A program made the position numbers and the translations under genes. A DNA stretch of 64,000 nucleotides, taken from the NCBI GenBank assembly GCA_024234675.1, contig JACKNU010000003.1, forward strand, positions 1 through 64,000, written 5' to 3'. This document shows, one piece after another, positions 17,764 through 25,442 of this stretch (within the stretch, counting starts at the first letter, position 1; every line of letters starts with the position of its first letter). A model generated the notes under the pieces. That model did not search any database and was not told the origin of the DNA. It saw only the letters and a list, made by a program, of their open reading frames with translations. The DNA comes from Pseudomonadales bacterium (GTDB lineage: Bacteria > Pseudomonadota > Gammaproteobacteria > Pseudomonadales > Halieaceae).

Positions 17764-19140
17764 GTGAAAAAGCATGAGCCACTCTGGCTGGAAGACCTGC
17801 CACAAGCGTTCAAGAACTATCGCGCGGGCCGTGAGGTGGATGAAGTCGAGTGCATTGTTCCGGATCTTGCCGGTATGTCCCGCGGCAAGGCCATGCCCCT
17901 GAATAAATTCGCCCCGGATCACGAGACCTACCTGCCGATTTCGATCTTTTACCAGACGATCACAGGCAGGGATGTGGAGATCGATATCGCCAACCAGTGG
18001 GCGGAGGGGGATATTGTGCTAAAGGCCGACATGTCCACCGCCAAGGCCGTGCCCTGGGCCAAAGAACCCACCCTGCAGGTCATTCACGATCTGTACAATC
18101 GCGACGGCAGCCCCGTCAGCGTCGCCCCACGCAACGTGTTGAAACGGCTGTTAGACCTCTATGCCCAACAGGGTTGGAAGCCCGTTGTCGCCCCCGAGTT
18201 GGAGTTCTATTTGACCCGACCCAACCTTGACCCGAACGAACCGATCGAGCCCCCGATTGGCCGCACGGGGCGCCGGGGCACGGGCAACCAGTCCTACTCC
18301 ATGTCCGCCGTGGACGAATACGGGCCCGTCATCGATACCATTTACCGCTACGCCCAGGACGCCGGGCTGACCATCGATACCGTCATCCAGGAGGACGGGG
18401 CCGGCCAGGTGGAGATCAACCTGACCCACGGTGACCCGGTGCTGCTGGCCGACCAGGTGTTCTACTTCAAGCGCATCATCCGTGAAGCTGCACTCAACCA
18501 CGGCATGTTTGCCACCTTCATGGCCAAGCCCATGCGCGACCAGCCCGGCTCAGCCATGCATATACACCAGAGCGTAATCGACCTGGCCACTGGCAGGAAT
18601 ATCTTCAGTAACAGTCATGGGCAGGCCAGCAAGCACTTCATGCATTACATCGGCGGCAGCCAGAAATACCTGCCTCAGGCGCTGCCGCTCATGGCGCCCT
18701 ATGTCAACAGTTACCGGCGCTTCGAAATCAGCACCAACTCCAGCGCGCCGACCAACTTCGCCTGGGGCTTTGACAACAGGGCAACCGGCCTGCGGGTGCC
18801 GAACTCGGGGGCACAGGACCGGCGCCTGGAAAACCGGGTGGTTGGTGTGGACAGCAACCCCTACCTGGCAATAGCGGTCAGCCTGGCCTGTGGCTACCTG
18901 GGTATGCTCGGCAAAATCAAACCCGGAAAGCCAGCTGCCGGTGAAGTGGAGGGCGTCGATTACGCCATTCCTACCACCATTGATGAAGCGCTTACCCTGT
19001 TCGAGAAGGCCGAAGCGGTACATGGGGTAATGGGCGCCGATTTCTGCATGGTTTACAGTGCAGTGAAGCGCGAAGAAATGCGCCAGTTTCATCGGGAGAT
19101 CAGCCCCTGGGAGCGCGAACACCTGTTGTTGAATGTCTAG
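17764..19140 (+). CDS. Glutamine synthetase family ligase (GlnA/PuuA-like, gamma-glutamyl amide ligase)
   Basis: 458 aa from a GTG with GGAG 7 bases upstream; no ATG lies near the N-terminus. Active-site landmarks of the fold: APELEFYL (metal/Glu ligands), EDGAGQVEINL, the ATP-site histidine in GSAMHIHQSV, SAPTNFAWGFDNRATGLRVP, and RLENRVVGVDSNPYLAIA. The lack of the adenylylation loop tyrosine context and the overall pattern fit GlnA-like/gamma-glutamylpolyamine synthetases better than biosynthetic GlnA (inference). Such enzymes condense glutamate with an amine using ATP. It lies between an ABC exporter and a decayed copy of that exporter's tail. Alternative: another GlnT-type enzyme. Confidence 0.9.
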   Translation: MKKHEPLWLEDLPQAFKNYRAGREVDEVECIVPDLAGMSRGKAMPLNKFAPDHETYLPISIFYQTITGRDVEIDIANQWAEGDIVLKADMSTAKAVPWAKEPTLQVIHDLYNRDGSPVSVAPRNVLKRLLDLYAQQGWKPVVAPELEFYLTRPNLDPNEPIEPPIGRTGRRGTGNQSYSMSAVDEYGPVIDTIYRYAQDAGLTIDTVIQEDGAGQVEINLTHGDPVLLADQVFYFKRIIREAALNHGMFATFMAKPMRDQPGSAMHIHQSVIDLATGRNIFSNSHGQASKHFMHYIGGSQKYLPQALPLMAPYVNSYRRFEISTNSSAPTNFAWGFDNRATGLRVPNSGAQDRRLENRVVGVDSNPYLAIAVSLACGYLGMLGKIKPGKPAAGEVEGVDYAIPTTIDEALTLFEKAEAVHGVMGADFCMVYSAVKREEMRQFHREISPWEREHLLLNV

Positions 19141-19252
19141 CGTCACTGCCCGATCAGGCATCCTCACCCGGCGGTGTCAGCAATGTCGCAGACCTTCCCG
19201 GCCCGCTGCTGGCCGCTGTGGTTACCGATTCGCCGGGGACGACCGGCAGGGC

Positions 19253-19438
19253 CTAGTTGAGTGCGACGTTAATGGCCCACATGCCCGAGATCACGACGCC
19301 AAAGGAGCCGATAGTCGCTACCGAAGCCGCAATCACGCCGCCCATCGGGTCTTGCATCCAGTGACCAAGACGCTGGAGCCTTGTCATGGGGATTGCCTGC
19401 GCGGTATCCCGCTGCGTTTGATCTTGCCTGGTTTCCAT
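19253..19438 (-). CDS. Small membrane protein of unknown function
   Basis: 61 aa from ATG 19438; a longer frame runs to 19534 but the upstream part is not protein-like and overlaps a likely promoter. A polar N-terminus (residues 1-30) is followed by one hydrophobic segment of about 25 residues (GGVIAASVATIGSFGVVISG), so a single-pass membrane peptide is plausible. No family recognised. Support is modest: a promoter-like element just upstream and a weak GAGAG ribosome-binding site. Confidence 0.45.
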   Translation of the reverse strand: METRQDQTQRDTAQAIPMTRLQRLGHWMQDPMGGVIAASVATIGSFGVVISGMWAINVALN

Positions 19439-19486
19439 GCTGTGCACTCTCTCTACTCGGTGATCAGGGTGAGTTTCAATTGGTGC

Positions 19487-19514
19487 ACTATAGAGACTTC
19501 GACTGTTCGAACAA
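19487..19514 (-). promoter_or_regulatory. Sigma-70-like promoter candidate for the small membrane ORF
   Basis: On the minus strand TTGTTC (19514-19509) and TATAGT (19492-19487) are separated by 16 bases, in an AT-rich stretch unlike its surroundings. A transcript would begin near 19480, about 40 bases before the ATG at 19438. Confidence 0.4.
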
Positions 19515-19599
19515 GACGGTATATATTGAGACAATCATCGTTTAAACCTTAGGTCGGCTTTACCGGGGTCGCGGCGGTGGGGGCGCAAGTGGCGTGGCT

Positions 19600-21411
19600 T
19601 CAGTTGTCCTGGATGACCGCCGGCGAGTCCCGCTGCCTGAGCTGGGCGCGCCACAGTTCGGCGTATTTCCCGTTCGTCTCGAGCAGGGCCTGGTGGCTGC
19701 CCTGTTCCACGACACGCCCATGCTGCAGCACCAGGATTAAATCAGCATCGACAACGGTGGACAGGCGGTGGGCGATCACCAGGCTGGTGTGGTCCCTGGC
19801 AATCTCCCGCAGGGCGGCAAGAATGACCTGCTCGGACTTGCTGTCCAGCGAGGAGGTGGCTTCATCAAATACCATGATGGGCGGGCGTTTGAGAATGGCA
19901 CGGGCAATCGACACCCGCTGCTTCTCACCACCCGAGAGCTTGAGGCCGCGCTCCCCGACCCGGGTATCCGCGCCTTTGGGCAGGGAGGTGATAAAGTTAT
20001 CCAGGTGTGCCAGTCGGATCGCCTCCCACACCTGGGTATCCGTTGCGTCGGGATTACCGTAACGCACGTTCTCTAGAATGCTGTCGTTAAACAGCACGGT
20101 ATCCTGGGGGACGATACCGATGGACTTGCGCAGGGATGCCTGGCTGACCCGGGAAATGTCCTGCCCGTCGATATGGATGCTCCCGGAGTCCGGATCGTAA
20201 AAGCGGAACAATAGTTTAACCAGGGTCGATTTACCCGCGCCGCTGGCACCGACCACGGCTACTTTCTGCCCGGCTCCGATGCTGAAACTGACATCATCCA
20301 GGATGCTCCGGGCGGGGTCGTAGGCGAAGCTCACCCGGTCAAAGCTGACTTCCCCGCGCGTTACCAGCAGGGCGGGCGCGCCCGGCGTATCGACGATGGT
20401 CGGTTTTACCGCCAGCAACTCGAACATCTTCTCGATATTGGCCAGCGAGCCCTTGATCTCCCGAAACACGAAACCGAGAAACCCCAGGGGCATGAAGAGC
20501 TGGATCATGAACTGGTTGATGAGGATAAAATCGCCGAGGCTGATATCGTTGTTGCTGACCTGCCAGGCCGCCAGGCCGATCATGGCGGTCTGGGACATGG
20601 CAATGATCAGCGCCTGGCCGCCGTTCAGTCCGAACAGGGACAGGCGGTTCCGGCGCCGCGCCTGTTCCCACTTGCGCAGTTCCGAGTCATAGCGCTGCGC
20701 CTCGAACTCCTCATTGGTGAAGTACTTCACGGTCTCGAAATTGAGCAGGCTGTCCACCGCCCGGGTGTTGCTGGCAGAGTCCGCCTCGTTCATTTCCCGC
20801 ACGAACTGGGTGCGCCACTCGGTGGCCCGCAGCGAAAACAGCCCGTAGGCGGCAACGGACACGAGGGTAATGACGGCGAAGCTGATGCCGTAGTTGAACA
20901 GCAGGATCCCCACCACCATGGCGATCTCGAACAGGGTCGGCACGATATTGAACACAAAGAAGCGCATCAGGAAACTGATGCCGGTGGTTCCGCGTTCTAT
21001 ATCACGGGCCAGGCCGCCGGTGCGGCGATTGAGATGAAATTCCAGGTCCAGGGCATGAACATGGCGGAACACCTGCAAGCCAATCCTGCGCATGGCCCGC
21101 TCCGTGACCCGGCCAAATACCGTGTCGCGCAATTCACCAAAGAACACATTGGCAAAGCGAGCGCCACCATAGGCCACCACCAGGCCAAACAGCACGGTGG
21201 GTGCCAGTGCCTGCACGTTGCGGCCATCGAGTGCATCGACCAGGTCTTTGAGCAGGAAGGGAATGACCAGGATCGCACCCTTGGCCAGCAACAGGCAAAG
21301 CAGGGCGAACAACACCCGCGACCGGGATTCCCGCAAGTAGGGAAGCAGGTGCGACACGATGCGCCAGTTGATCCGGTGGTCGGGGTCTGGCTCAAAGTTT
21401 CCATGGCGCAT
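19600..21411 (-). CDS. ATM1/HMT1-type ABC exporter (fused TM and ATPase domains)
   Basis: 603 aa from ATG 21411 (a TTG precedes it in frame). Six TM helices over residues 35-320, then the ATPase with Walker A GASGAGKST, signature LSGGEKQRVSIARAIL, Walker B IMVFDEATSSLD, and H-loop IAHRLST. The TM-domain motifs DLEFHLNRRTGGLARDIERG, TNTRAVDSLLNFETVKYF (here SNTRAVDS) and FGLNGGQALI are those of the mitochondrial Atm1/bacterial Atm1 group, which export glutathione-linked sulfur or metal conjugates. No Fe-S genes adjoin. A 176-bp copy of its 3' end lies at 17258-17433. Confidence 0.94.
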   Translation of the reverse strand: MRHGNFEPDPDHRINWRIVSHLLPYLRESRSRVLFALLCLLLAKGAILVIPFLLKDLVDALDGRNVQALAPTVLFGLVVAYGGARFANVFFGELRDTVFGRVTERAMRRIGLQVFRHVHALDLEFHLNRRTGGLARDIERGTTGISFLMRFFVFNIVPTLFEIAMVVGILLFNYGISFAVITLVSVAAYGLFSLRATEWRTQFVREMNEADSASNTRAVDSLLNFETVKYFTNEEFEAQRYDSELRKWEQARRRNRLSLFGLNGGQALIIAMSQTAMIGLAAWQVSNNDISLGDFILINQFMIQLFMPLGFLGFVFREIKGSLANIEKMFELLAVKPTIVDTPGAPALLVTRGEVSFDRVSFAYDPARSILDDVSFSIGAGQKVAVVGASGAGKSTLVKLLFRFYDPDSGSIHIDGQDISRVSQASLRKSIGIVPQDTVLFNDSILENVRYGNPDATDTQVWEAIRLAHLDNFITSLPKGADTRVGERGLKLSGGEKQRVSIARAILKRPPIMVFDEATSSLDSKSEQVILAALREIARDHTSLVIAHRLSTVVDADLILVLQHGRVVEQGSHQALLETNGKYAELWRAQLRQRDSPAVIQDN

Positions 21412-21524
21412 CAAGGCATTATGTCAGCCTTCCACTCCCGGGGTAAGCTGCTTCCACAATTATCACGCCCGCCGGCTGGCCCGCAGCCCCGCGGGCCGCG
21501 AATACCCGCTGCTGCCCGGCAGGC

Positions 21525-22427
21525 TCAACGCCGGCGACCGGCAACCCTGAGCAGTTCCGCCCGCACCCACTGCCTGGTGGGGTCGAGGTGGGTGGTGTTA
21601 CTCCAGACCGATATGACCTCGAAGCCGGCTACCTGCAGGGGCGGCTCGGCGATGCTGAGTCGATCCAGAAACTGGGTCGACAGTCGCTCCGGGATCAGGG
21701 CAATGTAGTCACTGGTCGCGACCACCTCAATCAGCGTGAAGAAGCTCGAGACGGACAGCGACACCCTGCGACTCAGGCCCAGCTGTTTCAGGGCGTCATC
21801 GGTGGGCCCCCGGAACTGTCCCGCGGTGGGCGATACGATCGCGTGTTCCATGGCCAGGAAGGCCTTCATGGCCAGCTTTTTGCCGCTCAATGGGTGATCC
21901 CTGCGCATGGCCACCACATAGCGCTCGGTATACAGCAACTGACTGCGCAGCCTGGCATCGGAAAACTCGGGGATGGTTACCGCAATGTCTATGGCGCCCT
22001 TTTCCATCATCGGGACGATGTCGGCTATCTCCGCCTGGCGCACGGCGAACTTCAGTAGCGGCGCTTTGCCGCGCATCTCCAACAGCGCCGGTGCCAGTAA
22101 TGTGTACTGCATGTAGTCGTTGGAGCTCAATATCACCGTCTGGTCGCAGGTCTGCGGATCGAAGCTGCCCGGCGCAAGAATCGCATCCACCGAGCTGAAG
22201 ATCTGCCTGAGCTCCGGCTCCAGCGCCAGGGCGCGGCTCGTGGGCAGCAGCCCGTGGCGTGTGCGGGTAAACAGCGGGTCGTGCAGCAGCGCCCGCAGCT
22301 TGGCCAGCATATTGCTGACGGTGGGTTGGGTGAGGTGCATACGCGCCGCACTGCGGGAGACATTGCGCTCCTCCAGCAGGATGAGCAGGGCGTACAGCAG
22401 GTTGAGGTCGATCTTTCTTATATTCAC
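21525..22427 (-). CDS. LysR-type transcriptional regulator
   Basis: 300 aa, start GTG 22427. N-terminal winged helix (LNLLYALLILLEERNVSRSAARMHLTQPTVSNMLAKLR; shown in parts: NVSRSAARM, TQPTVSNM) and a substrate-binding domain from about residue 95. The NodD/LeuO-like subgroup is suggested by RKIDLNLL and FTRTRHGLLPT. It is transcribed divergently from the methyltransferase gene across a 100-bp AT-rich gap holding a T-N11-A-like palindrome, so that gene is the natural target. If so, IS disruption of the target leaves the regulator without its operon's first enzyme (inference). Confidence 0.92.
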   Translation of the reverse strand: MNIRKIDLNLLYALLILLEERNVSRSAARMHLTQPTVSNMLAKLRALLHDPLFTRTRHGLLPTSRALALEPELRQIFSSVDAILAPGSFDPQTCDQTVILSSNDYMQYTLLAPALLEMRGKAPLLKFAVRQAEIADIVPMMEKGAIDIAVTIPEFSDARLRSQLLYTERYVVAMRRDHPLSGKKLAMKAFLAMEHAIVSPTAGQFRGPTDDALKQLGLSRRVSLSVSSFFTLIEVVATSDYIALIPERLSTQFLDRLSIAEPPLQVAGFEVISVWSNTTHLDPTRQWVRAELLRVAGRRR

Positions 22428-22451
22428 TGATTCTATATCTTGTATTAATAA

Positions 22452-22468
22452 ATAGTGATTAGAACTAT
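22452..22468. promoter_or_regulatory. LysR-box-like palindrome
   Basis: ATAGT-N7-ACTAT is an exact 5-bp inverted repeat with the T-N11-A geometry of LysR operators, centred in the divergent gap between the LysR gene and the methyltransferase start. Confidence 0.45.
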
Positions 22469-22527
22469 ATCCTATTAGAGGCTAGTCTTGCTGGCAACAA
22501 TCGAGCTGGCACCAGAAGGATCGGGAG

Positions 22528-22641
22528 ATGACACAACACATGCAGCAGGTAGAGGCCTTCGCCGGCCAGGTGGTAACAGACGTCGCCGCAACACTGTCAG
22601 GGGTGATGACGAATGTCGGCCACAAGCTGGGCCTTTATAAA
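22528..22641 (+). pseudogene. 5' fragment of IS-split Rv2258c-like methyltransferase
   Basis: ATG 22528 follows AGAAGGA by 7-8 bases. The 38 codons read VEAFAGQVVTDVAATLSG and VGHKLGLYK, the N-terminal helix of the winged-helix domain found before Rv2258c-type SAM methyltransferases. The frame runs straight into an ISL3-family element at 22642. Removing the element and one copy of the 8-bp duplication joins GLYK directly and in frame to AMAGAGPLS at 23963, restoring a 353-aa protein. The gene is therefore broken by insertion, not by mutation. Confidence 0.88.
22634..22641. repeat. Target-site duplication, left copy
   Basis: TTTATAAA directly abuts the left IS end; an identical copy abuts the right end at 23955-23962. 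Eight bases is the expected duplication size for ISL3-family elements. The target is itself a perfect palindrome. Confidence 0.9.
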
Positions 22642-23954
22642 GGTTCATCGCGCATTACCGGGGAAGGCCGCACGGATCTTTAAGAAGAAGTAATCAATAT
22701 CCCGGTATCCGTAGGCCATCCGCTTGATCACTTTTATTTTGTTGTTGATACCCTCCAGCACACTCGTGTGGAGGGGATGTTCTGCATGTGCCACGATGCC
22801 ATTCAGGTAGGGCTTCAGCACCTTGGCAAAGTGCTGTAACGGCTTGATCCCGCTCTCCAGGGCCATGCTGTACCAGCGGTTCCAGCGCCGCATGGCAGCC
22901 CTTCTGGTCGGGGCGCGCCAAAGCTCCTTGAGTTGCTGCTTCATCAGGTAGACTGTCATCAGGGGCTGGTTGGCCTGTAGCAATTCGTCCAGTTTGCTGG
23001 ACTGCTCGTCCGTCAGGTTGGCCGGGTTCTTCAGCAGCAACCAGCGGCCTCGTTTCACCACCTTCCTGGCCGGCCGGTCCTGTCGCAACTCGTTGGCCCT
23101 GTCGACCCTGACGCGGTCGATGACTTCCCGACCATATTTGGAGATGACATGGTAGAGGTCATAGACCACCTCAGCCTGCGGGCAGTGCATCTGCACCTCC
23201 AGATCGAAGGCGGTATTCATATCCATGGCTACGGCCTCAATCTGCTGGCGGTAGTCACCCAGTTCCTCAAAGAATGGCCGGATCTCGGTCCGGCTACGGC
23301 CAATACCGATCCACAGGACCTCCAGGGTGTCGGCATCGGCGACGACGGTGGCGTAACGGTGCCCCTTGAACAGCGCGAATTCATCCATCAGCAGGCGCTT
23401 TACCTGGGACCAGTCTGGTGGCTGTACCTCGCGAGCCAGCCTGGCCTTGTCCAGACGCCTGATGGTGTGCCAGTGGAGCTGTGTCAGCTCGGCAATGTGC
23501 TTGATCGGCAGGTTGAGGCGGCAGAGTGCCTCGACGTGACTGACCAGCCGGGTTGTTATCCTGGCATGTTTATCTAACCAACTGATATTGCGGGCTTTTA
23601 CTCCGCAGCATGGACAAACCACCCGAGCGACCGGGACGATCAACGTGGTTTGGTAACCGAGCAGATCCCGATCCCTGATACGCCGATGGGTGACGTCATG
23701 GACGCTGGAGCAGGATCGCTGGCACTGGCTACAGGCCAGATCATGGCCGGGATGTGGCATCAGTTGCAAAGTCATGTGGTTGCCCTGAACGTCGAAGCGA
23801 TCGACCTCAAAGCCTTCCCACAGGAAGCAATCGAGAGGAGAATGGATAACCATAAAGCGGTGTCTTGGTTGTTTTAGTTGAAGCTTCGCAACTCCAACTT
23901 TACTCCAATTCACCGCTTTTCTAATTCTGGCTCCCCGCTAATCTGCGAAGAACC
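22642..23954 (-). mobile_element. ISL3-family insertion sequence, 1313 bp, apparently intact
   Basis: Bounded by imperfect inverted repeats of 23 bp that match at 19 positions: left end GGTTCATCGCGCATTACCGG (from 22642), right end read inward GGTTCTTCGCAGATTAGCGG (from 23954). Both ends are flanked by the 8-bp repeat TTTATAAA. One full-length transposase gene fills the element. Intact ends, intact duplication and an unmutated host frame indicate a recent insertion. No second copy is in the window. Confidence 0.92.
22645..23913 (-). CDS. ISL3-family DDE transposase
   Basis: 422 aa. N-terminal zinc-finger-like part with CSQC and VCPCCGVK, a helix-turn-helix segment (HIAELTQLHWHTIRRLDK), then the ISL3 catalytic core: MDEFALFKGHRYATVV, MDMNTAFD with VYDLYHVI, and the C-terminal HTSVLEGINNKIKVIKRMAYGYRD. 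The acidic residues expected for the DDE triad are in place (Asp in MDEF, Asp in MDMN, Glu in LEGINN). The stop codon lies inside the left inverted repeat. Full length for the family, so probably functional. Confidence 0.95.
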   Translation of the reverse strand: MNWSKVGVAKLQLKQPRHRFMVIHSPLDCFLWEGFEVDRFDVQGNHMTLQLMPHPGHDLACSQCQRSCSSVHDVTHRRIRDRDLLGYQTTLIVPVARVVCPCCGVKARNISWLDKHARITTRLVSHVEALCRLNLPIKHIAELTQLHWHTIRRLDKARLAREVQPPDWSQVKRLLMDEFALFKGHRYATVVADADTLEVLWIGIGRSRTEIRPFFEELGDYRQQIEAVAMDMNTAFDLEVQMHCPQAEVVYDLYHVISKYGREVIDRVRVDRANELRQDRPARKVVKRGRWLLLKNPANLTDEQSSKLDELLQANQPLMTVYLMKQQLKELWRAPTRRAAMRRWNRWYSMALESGIKPLQHFAKVLKPYLNGIVAHAEHPLHTSVLEGINNKIKVIKRMAYGYRDIDYFFLKIRAAFPGNAR

Positions 23955-23962
23955 TTTATAAA
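23955..23962. repeat. Target-site duplication, right copy
   Basis: Second TTTATAAA, immediately outside the right inverted repeat and inside the methyltransferase reading frame. Confidence 0.9.
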
Positions 23963-23965
23963 GCC

Positions 23966-24910
23966 ATGGCAGGGGCCGGCCCCCTGTCCTCCGGCGCGCT
24001 GGCCGCTCGCGCGCAAACCGACGAGCGCTACACCAGGGAATGGCTGAACAACCAGGTGGCCGGTGGCTACGTGAATTACGATGCCCAGTCCGGTTACTAC
24101 CAGCTGCCCGACCACCATGTGCCGGTGCTGGCAGATGAGGACAGCCCGGTATTCCTGGTGCCCGCGCTGGAGGTGGCCGCCTCACTGTGGATGGACGAGG
24201 ACAAAATCATGGCGGTGTTCAGGTCGGGTGAAGGGATTGCCTGGGACGAGCATCATCACAGGTTGTTCTGCGGCAGCGAAGCGCTATTTCGCCCGGGCTA
24301 TCGCGCCAACCTCATACCCCAGTGGCTGCAATCGCTGGACGGCGTGACGGACAAACTCGCACGGGGCGCCAGGGTGGCCGATATTGGCTGCGGTCACGGC
24401 GCCTCCACCATTGTGATGGCAAAGGCTTTCGCCAGGTCCCGATTTTTCGGTTTCGACAGTCACGGCGACTCCATCCTCACCGCGCGGGAACGGGCTAGAG
24501 AGGCCCAATGCGCCGCCAATATCGAGTTTGTGGTGGCCGCCGCCGACAGCTACAGTGAAACCGACTTCGACCTGATCTGCTTCATGGACTGCCTGCACGA
24601 TATGGGAGATCCTGTGGGGGCGGCCAGGACAGCAAGGTCGGCGCTGAAGGCAGATGGCAGCCTGTTATTGGTGGAGCCCGCGGCCAGGGATTGTGTCAGC
24701 GATAACATCAATCCGGTCAGTCGTATGTATTATGCGGCCTCCACGGCGGTCTGCACGCCCTGCTCCAAATCGCAGCAGGTCGGTTTGGCACTGGGAGCCC
24801 AGGCCGGACCGCGTCGGCTCGGTGAGATCCTCGCCGAAGCGGGCTTTGAAAATGTGCGAACAGTGGCGGAAACGCCGTTTAATATTGTGCTGGAAGCAAA
24901 GGTGCACTGA
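23966..24910 (+). CDS. 3' part of IS-split SAM-dependent methyltransferase (Rv2258c-like)
   Basis: 314 aa can still be read from an in-frame ATG 4 bases past the right target duplication. It keeps most of the winged-helix domain (ELAARAQTDERYTREW-type pattern, seen as TDERYTREWLNNQVAGGYV) and the whole class I methyltransferase core: SAM motif ADIGCGHGAST near residue 138, an acidic end of beta-2 (FDSHGDS), FDLICFMDCLHDMGDP, and LLLVEP. It lacks the first helix supplied by 22528-22641 and its native promoter. Its stop overlaps the start of the GFA gene. Acceptor substrate unknown. Expression would need a promoter in or near the IS. Confidence 0.8.
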   Translation: MAGAGPLSSGALAARAQTDERYTREWLNNQVAGGYVNYDAQSGYYQLPDHHVPVLADEDSPVFLVPALEVAASLWMDEDKIMAVFRSGEGIAWDEHHHRLFCGSEALFRPGYRANLIPQWLQSLDGVTDKLARGARVADIGCGHGASTIVMAKAFARSRFFGFDSHGDSILTARERAREAQCAANIEFVVAAADSYSETDFDLICFMDCLHDMGDPVGAARTARSALKADGSLLLVEPAARDCVSDNINPVSRMYYAASTAVCTPCSKSQQVGLALGAQAGPRRLGEILAEAGFENVRTVAETPFNIVLEAKVH

Positions 24911-25410
24911 TGAACGCGAGTCCGAACATGGCGGGGTCACAGTTGGCAGAGGGAGGCTGCGCCTGCGGCGCTGTTCGCTACCGCGTGCTGGGCCCGCCGC
25001 TGATCGTGCATTGCTGCCACTGCAGCTGGTGCCAGCGCGAAACCGGCTCCGCCTTCGTGCTCAACGCCCTGATCGAAAGTGACCGCGTGCAGTTGCAGGC
25101 GGGAAGCGTCGAGTTGGTGGACACTCCCAGCGCCAGCGGCGCCGGGCAGCAGATTGCTCGCTGCGCTCGCTGCCGGATAGCACTGTGGAGCCACTATGCG
25201 TTCGCGGGCATTGGCGAGCAGGTGAAATTCGTGAGGGTGGGCACCCTGGATGAGCCGGCGCAGCTGCCACCGGATGTACACATTTTTACCAGTTCGAAAT
25301 TACCCTGGCTCGAACTGGCAGGAAGCGCCGCGGTTTTGCCCGAGTACTATCGCAAGAAAGACGTCTGGTCCGAGGCCAGCCTGGCGCGCCTGCAGGCACT
25401 GCTGGGCTAA
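24910..25410 (+). CDS. GFA-family zinc protein, second copy
   Basis: 166 aa with cysteine motifs CACGAVRYRV, CCHCSWCQRETGSAF and CARCRIAL, then RVGTLDEP and VHIFTSSKLPW as in the GFA family. In the third motif the usual CxxCG has become CARCRI. Its ATG shares one base with the methyltransferase stop, so the two were translationally coupled before the IS landed upstream; polar effects on this gene are likely (inference). The paralogue at 16776-17189 is shorter and clearly diverged. Confidence 0.88.
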   Translation: MNASPNMAGSQLAEGGCACGAVRYRVLGPPLIVHCCHCSWCQRETGSAFVLNALIESDRVQLQAGSVELVDTPSASGAGQQIARCARCRIALWSHYAFAGIGEQVKFVRVGTLDEPAQLPPDVHIFTSSKLPWLELAGSAAVLPEYYRKKDVWSEASLARLQALLG

Positions 25411-25442
25411 GCGCTTTTCGCTATACCCTGCGCAAATCGCAG

